Assembly: GCA_942492825.1 (NCBI GenBank)
Contig: OW818635.1
Location: forward strand, 1,902,549 to 1,966,548
Reading direction: 5' to 3'
Source: GWE2-51-13 sp942492825
GTDB taxonomy: Bacteria; Bacillota_I; Bacilli_A; Erysipelotrichales; Erysipelotrichaceae
Length of the DNA: 64,000 nucleotides
Below, in pieces: positions 41,812 through 50,494 of the stretch. Below the pieces are notes generated by a model that saw only the letters and a program-made list of their open reading frames with translations, was not told where the DNA came from and ran no database searches. How positions within the stretch are numbered: the first letter of the stretch is position 1; every line of letters starts with the position of its first letter. Made by a program: the position numbers and the translations under genes.

Positions 41812-44061
41812 ATGGAACTCTTAGCGCCTGCGGGCAGTAAAGAAGCGTTGATCGCGGCGGTCCAAAGCCACGCGGACGCGGTATATTTAGGTGGAAAGAT
41901 GTATGGGGCACGGGCAAGCGCGGCCAATTTCGACGACGAAGAGTTGAAGTGGGCGGCAGAATATTGTCGGAGGTTCGGAGTCAAACTTTATGTCACCGTC
42001 AATACGATGATCTATGATGATGAGTTCGATGATCTGTTTAAGTATGTCGATCGTTTGGTTGAAATGCATGTCGATGCCTTGATCGTCCAAGATGTCGGGG
42101 TCATCGTGGCTTTACGTCAACGTTATCCCGATCTACCGTTGCATGCCTCAACCCAAATGCACATCCATAATGTCGATCAAGTCCTTTGGGCGAAGTCATT
42201 AGGTTTGACCCGGGTGGTCATCGCTCGTGAGACACCTCTTGAGGTAATCCGTAAAATGGTCGAGACCGGTGTGGAAATCGAAACTTTTATCCATGGGGCT
42301 CTTTGCGTGAGTTATTCCGGACAATGTTTGATGAGCAGCGTGATCGGAAATCGAAGCGCCAATCGGGGCGAATGCGCACAACCTTGTCGTTTGCCTTATA
42401 CCTTGGTTGAAGAAAAGCAGGGGAAATTCGAAACGATCGAAACGGACGGTAACTTCCTCATTTCTCCCAAAGACCTAAATACATTACATCGCATCCAAGA
42501 GCTGAAAGATTCCGGAGTCATCAGTCTGAAAGTCGAAGGTCGCATGAAACGGCCGGAATATGTCGCCCAAGTCATCAGCGCGTATCGCAAGCAGATCGAT
42601 ACGGGACTGACCCCCCAACAACTCCAACAGGAAAACGAAGCGATGGGACAAATGTTTTCACGCGGGTTTACCGATGGTTTCGGGTTCAATCGTTTACCGA
42701 AAGAAGTCCTCAACCCAAAAACAAGCAGCCATGTCGGAACTGAAATCGGTACGGTCATCAAGACGGATGCGGAGTACATCCATCTTCAACTGAAACAAAC
42801 CTTGCGTCAAGGGGATGGGATCCGCATCGTAGCGAAAGGATTTGAGGAAGGATTCATGGTAAACTTCCTCTACCAAAACACAAAGTTGGTCAGCAGCGCC
42901 AACGGAATCGCACAACTCAAGAAACATATGGACATCCCACGCGGAGCCAAGATCTATAAAACCACCGACATCACGATGATGAATGCGATCCGCAAACAGA
43001 TCGATGAATTGCATCGGACGGTCAATGTGAAGATGCATTTGACCTTCAAAGCAGGTCAACCCGCAACATTGCGTTGCGAAGCAAACGGAATAATTGTTGA
43101 ACAACATAGCGAAGAAATCGTTCAACCGGCGCAAAACGCGGCGATGGATGAAGCCGCATTAACGAAAGTATTATCGAAAACGAAAGATACCCTTTTCGCG
43201 ATCGACACGATCGATTTTGATATCGATTCTCACGGTTTTATGCCGGTATCGCAACTCAATCAACTGAGACGTGAAACGCTTCAGAAACTTGACGATGCGT
43301 TATCGAAGAATTTTATACCATATCAAATAGGGACGGAAACATACGATATAAATACAAACAATGTTCAGAACCGATGGATCGTTACAGTCAAGACCAACGA
43401 ACAAAAGCAAGTCGCATTGTCGATGGGCGTCAGGGTATTTAGCGAAAATCCGGACTTGACGGATGAGCAAACAGGTTTGGTTTTACCGCGTGCAAAACAT
43501 CATCCGACATCGCATCTCATCCCTACGATCGCTTCACACATCCAAGCGAATTCACATGGGGTTGAGCGGATCGGAGACTTCGGTCTCAACATCGCCAATG
43601 CACGTGCCGCAAACTATTACCTAAGCCGCGGAATGTCATCGGTTTTGACTTCAGTCGAACTCTCCCTCAAACAAACCGTAGACATCGCGGTTAAAATGCA
43701 AGAACTCTACGGGAGCAGCGCCGGGTTAGAAGTGCTTGTTTACGGAAAACGTGAGTTGATGGTCATGCGTTCTTGTCCGATCAGCGCACTTTACGGGACG
43801 ATACCGATGCAATGTTCGCTCTGCCATCAACGTAATTTCCATCTTGTCGATCGCAAAGGGGTCCGATATCGCATGGAAGGGGACGCGACATGCGCCATGC
43901 GGATTTACGAATCGCAGACGATCGATAAGACCGACGAAATCGCGATCCTCAAAGAGAACGGCATCACCAATTTCCGCATTTCGTTGGATCAAGAAACCGG
44001 ATGGCAAACCGAAAAACTCTTGACCCGCATCCTCGGCGATTCAATCAAAAAAGTGCTATAA
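41812..44061 (+). CDS. Peptidase U32 family protein (RlhA-like)
   Basis: 749 residues. An N-terminal U32 TIM-barrel domain (MELLAPAGSKEALIAAVQSHADAVYLGG region) has the cysteine cluster in HGALCVSYSGQCLMSS and RGECAQPCRLPY. A middle domain (about 330-480) and a second U32-like part carry further cysteines (SCPISALYG, QCSLCHQRNF, ATCAMRIYES). E. coli RlhA, of this family, hydroxylates C2501 of 23S rRNA with prephenate; other members are called collagenases. The role here is probably RNA modification, not proteolysis. Start follows GTGAGGT. Confidence 0.85.
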   Translation: MELLAPAGSKEALIAAVQSHADAVYLGGKMYGARASAANFDDEELKWAAEYCRRFGVKLYVTVNTMIYDDEFDDLFKYVDRLVEMHVDALIVQDVGVIVALRQRYPDLPLHASTQMHIHNVDQVLWAKSLGLTRVVIARETPLEVIRKMVETGVEIETFIHGALCVSYSGQCLMSSVIGNRSANRGECAQPCRLPYTLVEEKQGKFETIETDGNFLISPKDLNTLHRIQELKDSGVISLKVEGRMKRPEYVAQVISAYRKQIDTGLTPQQLQQENEAMGQMFSRGFTDGFGFNRLPKEVLNPKTSSHVGTEIGTVIKTDAEYIHLQLKQTLRQGDGIRIVAKGFEEGFMVNFLYQNTKLVSSANGIAQLKKHMDIPRGAKIYKTTDITMMNAIRKQIDELHRTVNVKMHLTFKAGQPATLRCEANGIIVEQHSEEIVQPAQNAAMDEAALTKVLSKTKDTLFAIDTIDFDIDSHGFMPVSQLNQLRRETLQKLDDALSKNFIPYQIGTETYDINTNNVQNRWIVTVKTNEQKQVALSMGVRVFSENPDLTDEQTGLVLPRAKHHPTSHLIPTIASHIQANSHGVERIGDFGLNIANARAANYYLSRGMSSVLTSVELSLKQTVDIAVKMQELYGSSAGLEVLVYGKRELMVMRSCPISALYGTIPMQCSLCHQRNFHLVDRKGVRYRMEGDATCAMRIYESQTIDKTDEIAILKENGITNFRISLDQETGWQTEKLLTRILGDSIKKVL

Positions 44062-44062
44062 T
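44054..44062 (+). promoter_or_regulatory. Extended -10 promoter of the UMF1-type carrier gene
   Basis: TGCTATAAT, overlapping the U32 stop codon, 24 bases before the next start. Confidence 0.5.
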
Positions 44063-44085
44063 AAATCCAAATAGAGGGGATCCGT

Positions 44086-45327
44086 ATGAAAGTCACAAAA
44101 ACCGAGCGTAGTTGGATTTTGTATGATGTGGCGAATTCCGCCTTCACACTCATCGTCAGCGCGACGATACCGATTTATTTCCGAGAGATCTTAGCCACAA
44201 GTCTGGACAGTCATGTCATTTCGAGTTATATGTATGTGGCAACCTCGATCAGCGTCTTGACCTTGGCGATCTTGTCACCGATCTTAGGGGCGATTGCGGA
44301 TCACCAAGGCTTGAAGAAAAGATTGTTTGTCGGATTTTTGTTCTTAGGGTTAATCAGCGCGATCTCGTTTACGATCACGACTTCCTGGCAAGCGTTTCTG
44401 GTCTTGTTCGTGTTGGCGCGTATCGGATACTCCGCGTGTAATGTCTTTTACGATTCGATGTTGGTGGATGTCGCCGATGACGACCGTATGGATTACTTGA
44501 GCGGCTACGGGTATGCGTTCGGATATATTGGCAGTACGATCCCGTTTGTCTTGGGAATAATTTTGGTCCTCTTCACGCCGTTTGGCTTGACGATCACGCT
44601 CGCTTTCCAATTATCATTCGTTATCACCTTACTTTGGTGGGGTCTGTTAAGCATTCCGCTCTTAAAGAATGTTAAACAAACGTATTCGATCCCTTCGCAA
44701 CCGCACATCATCCGCAGTTCGTTCAAACGCGTTGCGATCACCTTTAATAAAATCCGTCATAACAAGAAAATGTTCTTGTTTATCATGGCATATTTCCTCT
44801 ACATCGACGGGGTTTACACGATCATCTCGTCGGCTTCCACTTTTGGAGGTGAAGTCGGCATTGCGGCCGAACAAATGATTTACGCTTTATTGATGACGCA
44901 GTTTGTGGCATTCCCGTTTGCGATCTTCGCCGGGAAACTGGCCAAACGTTTCGGTTCGTTGAAAATGCTGAAGTTCTATATCATGATTTATATGTTCGTA
45001 AGCGTCTTCGGTTTCCAACTCTCAAAACCTTGGGAGTTCTGGCTCTTGGCCTTTGTGGTCGGTTTAGCGCAAGGCGGCATCCAATCGATTTCCCGCTCGT
45101 ATTTCGGGAAATTGGTACCTAAGGATGAATCCAACGAATATTTCGGATTTCTCGATATCTTCGGGAAGTTTGCGGATTTCTTCGGTCCGATCATCCTAAC
45201 GATTTCGGCGATCGCTACCGGTTCTTCTCGTAATGGGATCTTATTGTTGGTGGTCTTCTTCATCATCGGTTACATTTTGCTCCATCAGGTCGACAAACTC
45301 GAACGAGCGGAAGCAAAGACCCTCTAA
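44086..45327 (+). CDS. UMF1-type MFS transporter
   Basis: 413 residues with about twelve hydrophobic helices. The beginning, RSWILYDVANSAFTLIVSATIPIYF, and the loop YLSGYGYAFGYIGS are characteristic of the UMF1/Atg22-like MFS permease family. Yeast Atg22 exports amino acids from the vacuole; bacterial substrates are unknown. Start follows AGAGGGG. A strong terminator follows. Confidence 0.85.
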   Translation: MKVTKTERSWILYDVANSAFTLIVSATIPIYFREILATSLDSHVISSYMYVATSISVLTLAILSPILGAIADHQGLKKRLFVGFLFLGLISAISFTITTSWQAFLVLFVLARIGYSACNVFYDSMLVDVADDDRMDYLSGYGYAFGYIGSTIPFVLGIILVLFTPFGLTITLAFQLSFVITLLWWGLLSIPLLKNVKQTYSIPSQPHIIRSSFKRVAITFNKIRHNKKMFLFIMAYFLYIDGVYTIISSASTFGGEVGIAAEQMIYALLMTQFVAFPFAIFAGKLAKRFGSLKMLKFYIMIYMFVSVFGFQLSKPWEFWLLAFVVGLAQGGIQSISRSYFGKLVPKDESNEYFGFLDIFGKFADFFGPIILTISAIATGSSRNGILLLVVFFIIGYILLHQVDKLERAEAKTL

Positions 45328-45335
45328 ATGACAAC

Positions 45336-45366
45336 GAGCGACATCCGTGGATGTCGCTCTTTTTTT
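45336..45366 (+). terminator. Intrinsic terminator
   Basis: GAGCGACATCC-GT-GGATGTCGCTC hairpin followed by seven T's. Confidence 0.92.
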
Positions 45367-45390
45367 ATGTTTATGATTTGTTTCTATCTG

Positions 45391-47085
45391 CTAAAGTTTC
45401 GTATCTTCGATCGCATCCAGCCATGTATCGATCTCATTGACGATCGACTTGACGCAACCCTCTTCAAACGGAGAAATCAGATTCGCTTCTTTCACCAGAC
45501 CGACGAAAGATAATGTTCCGCCCAGTCCGCAAAGATGCAGGTAATCTTTCCAGGTATCGGGATCGTTGACTTGCGTCCGTTTCCAGAACTGTAACGCGCA
45601 AATCTGCGCCAAGGTATAGTCAATGTAATAGAAGGGACTGGCGAAGATATGGCCTTGCTGAAACCAATAAGCGCCATTCTCCAAGAATTCGTTTCCTTCA
45701 TAATCCTGATGGGGCAAATACATTTTTTCAAGTTTCCGCCAGGTTTCTTTACGTTGTTGCGGAGTCATTGCGGGGTTGGCGTAAACTTCGTGTTGGAAGT
45801 GATCGACCAAGACACCGTATGGTAGAAATTTGATCGCGTCGCTTAAATGTGAGAAGCGGTATTTGTCGGCTTGTTGTCCGAAGAATTTCTCCATCCACGG
45901 CCAGGCTAAAAACTCCATGCTCATCGAATGGATCTCGCAGGACTCCAAGGTCGGCCATTGGCATTCCGGTACTTCGATCCAACGACTTTGATAGACCTGG
46001 AAAGCGTGACCGGCTTCATGCGTCAGAACATCGACGTCTCCGGCAGTTCCGTTGAAGTTGGAAAAGATGAACGGGGATTGATATTCGGGAATGTAGGTAC
46101 AATAACCGCCACCTTCTTTACCGGTCTTTGAAACAAGATCCAACAGTTCGCGCGAGGTCATGAAATCGATGAACTCTCCGGTTTCCGGCGATAGTTCATG
46201 ATACATTTCGATACCGGCTTGGACGATCTCATCCGAATTCTTCACCGGTGTCGCATTACCATCCTCAAATTCGAATTTCGTATCGTAGTATTTCAGTTTA
46301 TCGACACCGATCCGTTTCGCTTGACGCGCATAAAGTTTGTTTGCGACCGGTACGATCTGCGCTAGTACCTGTTTCCGGTACTCCGCGACCATGGAAGCAT
46401 CATAATCCATACGTTGCATTCGCAGATACCCAAGTTCGATGAAACTTTCGTATCCGAGCTTGCGAGCGATCTTGGTACGCAAGGTAACCAATTGATCATA
46501 AATGGCATCGATTTCCGCTTCATGTTCCTTCAAAAACCCGGTCTTCGCATCGATTGCACGTTTACGCATATCCCGATCGACATTCAGGGTGAACGGAGTC
46601 AATTGGGAAAGGGTAAACACCTTTCCGTCAAACTCGATCTGGGCGCTTGCCAACAGCTTTCCATAACTGGATGCCAAACGATTCTCTTCCTGCATTTCCT
46701 CAATGATCGATGAATCAAACGCTTTAAGCGAACAATCCGCCAACTTGAAGAAAGTAATCGGAAGTTTTTGTTTCAATTCACCCAAGAAGGGAGAGTTTAG
46801 TACCGTCTTATAGAATTCGACCGATAACTCTTCATACAACGGATTCTGTTGATCCCAGTAATCGTTCTCCGCTTCATAGAACGCATCGCGCGTATCGATC
46901 GAATGACGGATGCTCGATAACGTACTCATCGTCGAAACGTGGTTACGGATCCGATTGATTTCCTTGATGAAGTCCAATTGTTCTTGGACGGAAGAAGCCG
47001 ACTTGATTTGTACGATAAGCTGTTTGACATTGGATGCGTTCTGTTGGAAATCAGGACGCTGATAGACATAATCGTTGAATTTCAT
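45391..47085 (-). CDS. M3 family oligoendopeptidase
   Basis: 564 residues. The zinc site is DVLTHEAGHAFQVYQS (HEAGH) with a third ligand Glu in ESCEIHSMSMEF. The rest matches the M3 oligoendopeptidase F-like group, cytoplasmic metallopeptidases that cleave short peptides. The start at 47085 follows AAAGAGG; an in-frame upstream ATG (47115) lies before the ribosome site and overlaps the putative -10 (TACAAT, minus strand, 47109-47114). Confidence 0.9.
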   Translation of the reverse strand: MKFNDYVYQRPDFQQNASNVKQLIVQIKSASSVQEQLDFIKEINRIRNHVSTMSTLSSIRHSIDTRDAFYEAENDYWDQQNPLYEELSVEFYKTVLNSPFLGELKQKLPITFFKLADCSLKAFDSSIIEEMQEENRLASSYGKLLASAQIEFDGKVFTLSQLTPFTLNVDRDMRKRAIDAKTGFLKEHEAEIDAIYDQLVTLRTKIARKLGYESFIELGYLRMQRMDYDASMVAEYRKQVLAQIVPVANKLYARQAKRIGVDKLKYYDTKFEFEDGNATPVKNSDEIVQAGIEMYHELSPETGEFIDFMTSRELLDLVSKTGKEGGGYCTYIPEYQSPFIFSNFNGTAGDVDVLTHEAGHAFQVYQSRWIEVPECQWPTLESCEIHSMSMEFLAWPWMEKFFGQQADKYRFSHLSDAIKFLPYGVLVDHFQHEVYANPAMTPQQRKETWRKLEKMYLPHQDYEGNEFLENGAYWFQQGHIFASPFYYIDYTLAQICALQFWKRTQVNDPDTWKDYLHLCGLGGTLSFVGLVKEANLISPFEEGCVKSIVNEIDTWLDAIEDTKL

Positions 47086-47164
47086 TGTAAGTACCTCTTT
47101 TTCTATTGTACACAATCATAGACGGAAACAAAAGTGTTCAATTCGTTTGATATTTGACAACCTA

Positions 47165-47173
47165 TGTTACAAT
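47165..47173 (+). promoter_or_regulatory. Extended -10 promoter of the DegV gene
   Basis: TGTTACAAT, an extended -10; a TTGACA occurs at 47154-47159 but is too close (8 bases) to act as its -35. Confidence 0.45.
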
Positions 47174-47197
47174 TGATGTGCAAAACGGAGGTAAACT

Positions 47198-48028
47198 ATG
47201 AAGATCGTTACGGATACCGGATGTCTGATTCCCGTCGAGGAAGCGAATCGTCTCCATATCAAATTGGTCCCTTTACAAATCGCGGTCGGCGGCGCCAACT
47301 ATCGCGATTATTTGGAAATCACATCGGAAAGTTTCGTTGAGTTGATACGTAATAAAGCCGCCTACTCGTCACAACCGGCGGTCGGCGAAGTCATGGATGC
47401 GTTTGAAGGCATTGAAGAAACCTTACACATCGCGATGGCCAAAGGATTAAGCGCAGCGTATGACGCCGCTGCGTCCGTCGCCGGAAGTTTGGATGTGAAG
47501 CATATCACCGTCTTCAACTCCACCACCTTGGCCGGCCCCCAACAATACCTGGTCAAACTGGCGGTTCGGTTACGCGACTCGCAGAAGTCCGTCGTCGAAA
47601 TCGTCGAACGAATGACGAATTGCTTGAAGGAATGCGACAGTTTCTTGATGCCGGTCGACTTTGATTTTCTCAAACGAGGCGGAAGATTGACCCCGATGGC
47701 GGCCGCCATGAGCGGTTTCCTCAAAATGAAACCGGTCTTAACGCAATCGGTCAACCGCGAACGGTTGGAGAAATTCCACATCGGACGCACTTGGAACCAA
47801 TCGATCAGTTCGGTCATCGACGAAATGGTCAAACGCGGTGTCGATGCCAAACACAAGATCTATATCTCCCATGCCTTAAATATGGATGCGGCGAAACAAG
47901 CGTTGGATTATTGTATCGCGAAGATTTCCGGAGCGGATGTGGAAATCCTCAAGCTCACGCCAGCCATGATTACGCAAGGCGGACCGGGCTGTCTGGCCAT
48001 CCAATATATTCTCAAAGACGAAGCGTAA
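47198..48028 (+). CDS. DegV family fatty-acid-binding protein
   Basis: 276 residues. It starts MKIVTDTGCLIPVEEANRL, with the SSQPAVGEV loop, and has FLKRGGRLTPMAAAMSGFLKMKP in the C-terminal domain, the classic DegV pattern. DegV/FakB proteins bind a fatty acid and present it to the kinase FakA for phosphorylation. A fakA-type gene is not in this window. Start follows CGGAGG. Confidence 0.9.
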   Translation: MKIVTDTGCLIPVEEANRLHIKLVPLQIAVGGANYRDYLEITSESFVELIRNKAAYSSQPAVGEVMDAFEGIEETLHIAMAKGLSAAYDAAASVAGSLDVKHITVFNSTTLAGPQQYLVKLAVRLRDSQKSVVEIVERMTNCLKECDSFLMPVDFDFLKRGGRLTPMAAAMSGFLKMKPVLTQSVNRERLEKFHIGRTWNQSISSVIDEMVKRGVDAKHKIYISHALNMDAAKQALDYCIAKISGADVEILKLTPAMITQGGPGCLAIQYILKDEA

Positions 48029-48038
48029 GCTTCGTTTT
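48018..48038 (+). terminator. Intrinsic terminator of the DegV gene
   Basis: ACGAAGC-GTAA-GCTTCGT hairpin followed by TTTCGTTT; it overlaps the stop codon. Confidence 0.75.
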
Positions 48039-48066
48039 CGTTTGGCTCACTGAATCGAGTGGGATA

Positions 48067-48075
48067 TGTTAAAAT
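48067..48075 (+). promoter_or_regulatory. Extended -10 promoter of the PatB-type lyase gene
   Basis: TGTTAAAAT just upstream of the GAGGTGA ribosome site. Confidence 0.4.
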
Positions 48076-48100
48076 AGATTCAACAAACGAGGTGATGACG

Positions 48101-49231
48101 TTGAAACTAACCGCACTAGTCGATCGTGCGCAGACACGATCCATCAAATCCGACAGTTCCGCCAAGAAAGAAGGCATCATCGATTTAAGTTTGGCCGACA
48201 TGGATTTCATGCCGCCCATCGAAGTCAAAGAAGCTCTCTATCGCCAAGTGACCCATGGGGTCTTAGGGTATTGCGAGGCGGATGAAGCCTTGAAACGCGT
48301 CATCACGCAATGGTATAAACGACGGTATTTCAATCAAATCAAATCCGAGGAAATGTTGATCGGGCCGGGAAGCAACCGCATGTTGAGTTTATGCGTTGAA
48401 GCATTCACGCAAAAAGAAGATTCGATCGTTGTGATGGTTCCGATTTACGCGCCGTTGGTCTTGGCCGCGACGCAGTTGGATCGCAAGGTGATCGAAGTTC
48501 CGTTTCAATGGATCGACGGACGTTTTGAGATCGACTTTGATCGATTCGAGGAAGCCTGTGCCCAAGCGAAGATGTTCTTCCTATGTTCACCGCACAATCC
48601 GATCGCCAAGGTCTTCACCCACCAAGAACTCAATCGTTTGCTTGACATCACCCGAAAGCATCATGTGTTGACTGTCAGCGACGAGATTTTCTGCGATTGG
48701 TCGCATGTTCCCTTTACATCGGCATCTTCCATCGATCCGATGGTCATCAGCCTGCTAAGCGCAAGTAAGACCTTCAACCTACAATCCCTGGATACGTCGT
48801 TTGTCTATATCCATGACAAGGAGAAGTTGGCTCGCTTTAAAGAAACGTTACAAAAACATCTTATCGACCATCATAACGGTTTGGCATATGCCGCATTGTT
48901 TGCGGCGTTCAGTTATGGGGAAGATTGGCTCAACGAAGTCAAGGAAATCGTCAAAGGAAACGTCAACTACTTTAGTTCATATATGCTGAAGAACGTACCG
49001 GAGTTTACGGTTTCTCCCAACGAAGGAACCTATCTGGTTTGGATGGATGTCAGTAAGAAGTTTGCCGACGAAGAAAGCGCGATGGCGTTTTTCCAACGCC
49101 GCAATATCAAAGTGAATCCAGGCAGCGTCTATTTTGCGCAGGGCGTCCATGTTCGCCTGAACATGGCGACCGGCCGTCAGCAGATCGTCGAGGTATGTCG
49201 CAGACTCAGTGAAAGTGAAGGTAGCAAGTGA
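48101..49231 (+). CDS. PLP-dependent C-S lyase / aminotransferase, PatB/MalY family
   Basis: 376 residues. It has the PatB/MalY features: VDRAQTRSIKSD near the N-terminus, LSLADMDFMPPIEVKEAL, GVLGYCE, CSPHNPIAKVF and the PLP Lys in LLSASKTFNLQ. Members split cystathionine or cysteine conjugates. TTG at 48101 is chosen because GAGGTGA (48089-48095) sits at normal distance and family proteins begin MK..VDR; ATG at 48095 is the alternative. The stop overlaps the next GTG start (GTGA). Confidence 0.85.
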   Translation: MKLTALVDRAQTRSIKSDSSAKKEGIIDLSLADMDFMPPIEVKEALYRQVTHGVLGYCEADEALKRVITQWYKRRYFNQIKSEEMLIGPGSNRMLSLCVEAFTQKEDSIVVMVPIYAPLVLAATQLDRKVIEVPFQWIDGRFEIDFDRFEEACAQAKMFFLCSPHNPIAKVFTHQELNRLLDITRKHHVLTVSDEIFCDWSHVPFTSASSIDPMVISLLSASKTFNLQSLDTSFVYIHDKEKLARFKETLQKHLIDHHNGLAYAALFAAFSYGEDWLNEVKEIVKGNVNYFSSYMLKNVPEFTVSPNEGTYLVWMDVSKKFADEESAMAFFQRRNIKVNPGSVYFAQGVHVRLNMATGRQQIVEVCRRLSESEGSK

Positions 49232-50172
49232 AAAAGTTCCTCGGTTACTTTTTAGCGCTGATCTTGTTGGCGGGATGTACCGGAATCAGCAACCCGATCG
49301 CTAAGTTCGATCCGGTCTATGCGATCGATGCGAGCGCCTATCTTGGCGCCGGAGTCACGTTTCAGCGCGTTAAACCGGAGTTTTACCTCCGAGACAAAGA
49401 ATTATTTCTCGTAAGTTCGGAAAGCGAACTTGCGCTTTTGATCGCGAAAAAACTCGAAGCAGGCGACGATACGGTCCAATATCGTTCCGATCGCTTATTG
49501 TCCTTACAGAAAACGTATATGTACGTGGAAAGCATCTTGTCGATTCCGTTCAGCTTGTCGATGGGATATACCGAATATACCCGGCTTTGGGGTTCACGCG
49601 AAAAAGTCTATTTCGCCCAAGTCGACCATGACGTCAAACGTGATGCGGCGATGGTGGCGGGTGCAGAACAGTTTATGCCATCGTCGATCGCCGCATATAC
49701 GCAACCGAAAGACATACTTCGCATCTTACATGATGCGATCGTGGAATCGACGACCTATGATCTCTCGATATTGACGTTGGATCTCGAATCCTCACGTGGT
49801 CACTCCAGCTTCGAAGCCGAAGGGGTCTTCAATAAACAAACCGCTGTATGTAGCGGATACAGTAAAGCCTACATGCATCTCTTGGCGATGCGCGATGTTC
49901 CTGCCCTATATGTCGCTTCGTTATCGATGGAACATGCGTGGAATCTGGTACATGACGGAACGAAATGGAAATATGTCGATACGACCTGGGATGATCCGAT
50001 TCCCGATCAACCGGGAAGAATAAAGAGAACGTACTTCCTGCTTGATGAAAAAGCATTCTTAAAGGATGGGAAGCACCATTTCGACTTTTCCACCGATGAA
50101 ACGTTGAGTCAGGAAGAATATCTGGCGTTCGCGATGTATGTGTTCCCAAATACCGCAAGCGCAACGCAATGA
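49228..50172 (+). CDS. Transglutaminase-like lipoprotein
   Basis: 314 residues from GTG 49228. A signal peptide with lipobox (LILLAGC) predicts a lipid-anchored extracytoplasmic protein. The C-terminal half is a transglutaminase-like (papain-fold) domain with the catalytic triad visible: Cys in AVCSGYSKAY, His in EHAWNLV and Asp in YVDTTWDDP. Such proteins may cleave or crosslink peptides at the cell surface; the substrate is unknown. It is translationally coupled to the PatB-type gene. Confidence 0.82.
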   Translation: MKKFLGYFLALILLAGCTGISNPIAKFDPVYAIDASAYLGAGVTFQRVKPEFYLRDKELFLVSSESELALLIAKKLEAGDDTVQYRSDRLLSLQKTYMYVESILSIPFSLSMGYTEYTRLWGSREKVYFAQVDHDVKRDAAMVAGAEQFMPSSIAAYTQPKDILRILHDAIVESTTYDLSILTLDLESSRGHSSFEAEGVFNKQTAVCSGYSKAYMHLLAMRDVPALYVASLSMEHAWNLVHDGTKWKYVDTTWDDPIPDQPGRIKRTYFLLDEKAFLKDGKHHFDFSTDETLSQEEYLAFAMYVFPNTASATQ

Positions 50173-50198
50173 CATTCTTACGTAATTTAGCTGAATGT

Positions 50199-50262
50199 AA
50201 GAGGTTACATCGAGGAAATTCGAGAATTTACGAAATCGCCGTGAACTTTCGCTTTACCTCTT
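50199..50262. other. Multi-hairpin segment downstream of the transglutaminase gene
   Basis: AAGAGGT (50199-50205) pairs with ACCTCTT (50256-50262), enclosing two hairpins: AAATT-CGAG-AATTT (50216-50229) and CGAAA...TTTCG (50231-50251). It could be an untypical terminator of the upstream operon or a structured RNA. There is no long T-run. Confidence 0.35.
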
Positions 50263-50288
50263 GTATTAAAAACGTAAACGGCTAAAAT
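50261..50288 (+). promoter_or_regulatory. Promoter upstream of the small-peptide/ankyrin/EF-G region
   Basis: TTGTAT (50261-50266), 16-base spacer, TAAAAT (50283-50288). Confidence 0.45.
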
Positions 50289-50295
50289 AAAAGTA

Positions 50296-50429
50296 ACAGG
50301 ACAGACGAAATCATGAAACGGGGTGTTGCCATATGGTACTTCTCTTGATTGTCCCCACAATTGACGAAAAAAACATTGAAGGTGGGATTGCGTCCTTGGC
50401 CCGTTTTTGTAAAATTGAATGATTTTTAA
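50296..50429 (+). ncRNA. Possible structured leader RNA ahead of the ankyrin gene
   Basis: A 7-bp closing helix AAACGGG/CCCGTTT (50316-50322/50400-50406) can enclose a TGCC-ATAT-GGTA hairpin and two interleaved helices, CCCAC/GTGGG (50354-50358/50382-50386) and GACG/CGTC (50363-50366/50391-50394), forming a pseudoknot. The segment lies between a promoter and a terminator hairpin. The same bases also encode a 29-codon frame, so the structure may be coincidental. No known riboswitch class was recognised. Confidence 0.3.
50333..50422 (+). CDS. Possible 29-residue peptide gene
   Basis: ATG at 50333 is preceded by GGGGTG (50321-50325) and opens a 29-codon frame beginning MVLLLIVPTIDEKNIEGG and ending ARFCKIE. 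A hydrophobic start is followed by a polar, protein-like tail with one Cys. It has a promoter at 50261 and a terminator at 50430, so it would be a complete mini-gene. No family recognised. A second tiny frame (ATG 50313, 11 codons) overlaps it. The evidence is positional only. Confidence 0.4.
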   Translation: MVLLLIVPTIDEKNIEGGIASLARFCKIE

Positions 50430-50458
50430 GGTGGATTTCAAATGTCCATCTTTTTTTT
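50430..50458 (+). terminator. Intrinsic terminator upstream of the ankyrin gene
   Basis: GGTGGA (50430-50435) pairs with TCCATC (50445-50450) and is followed by eight T's. It lies 37 bases before the ankyrin start, so the ankyrin/EF-G operon must be read through it or use a promoter too weak to spot. Confidence 0.7.
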
Positions 50459-50494
50459 CAGACCTATGTTTGAACACACAAAGGAGGAATTAGT

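Noticed and set aside
45391..49231. A peptide-processing defence or secretion system (M3 peptidase, DegV, PatB-type lyase, transglutaminase)
   Set aside because: Genes lie on both strands with separate promoters and terminators, and each has common housekeeping-type relatives; only PatB-transglutaminase are truly coupled.
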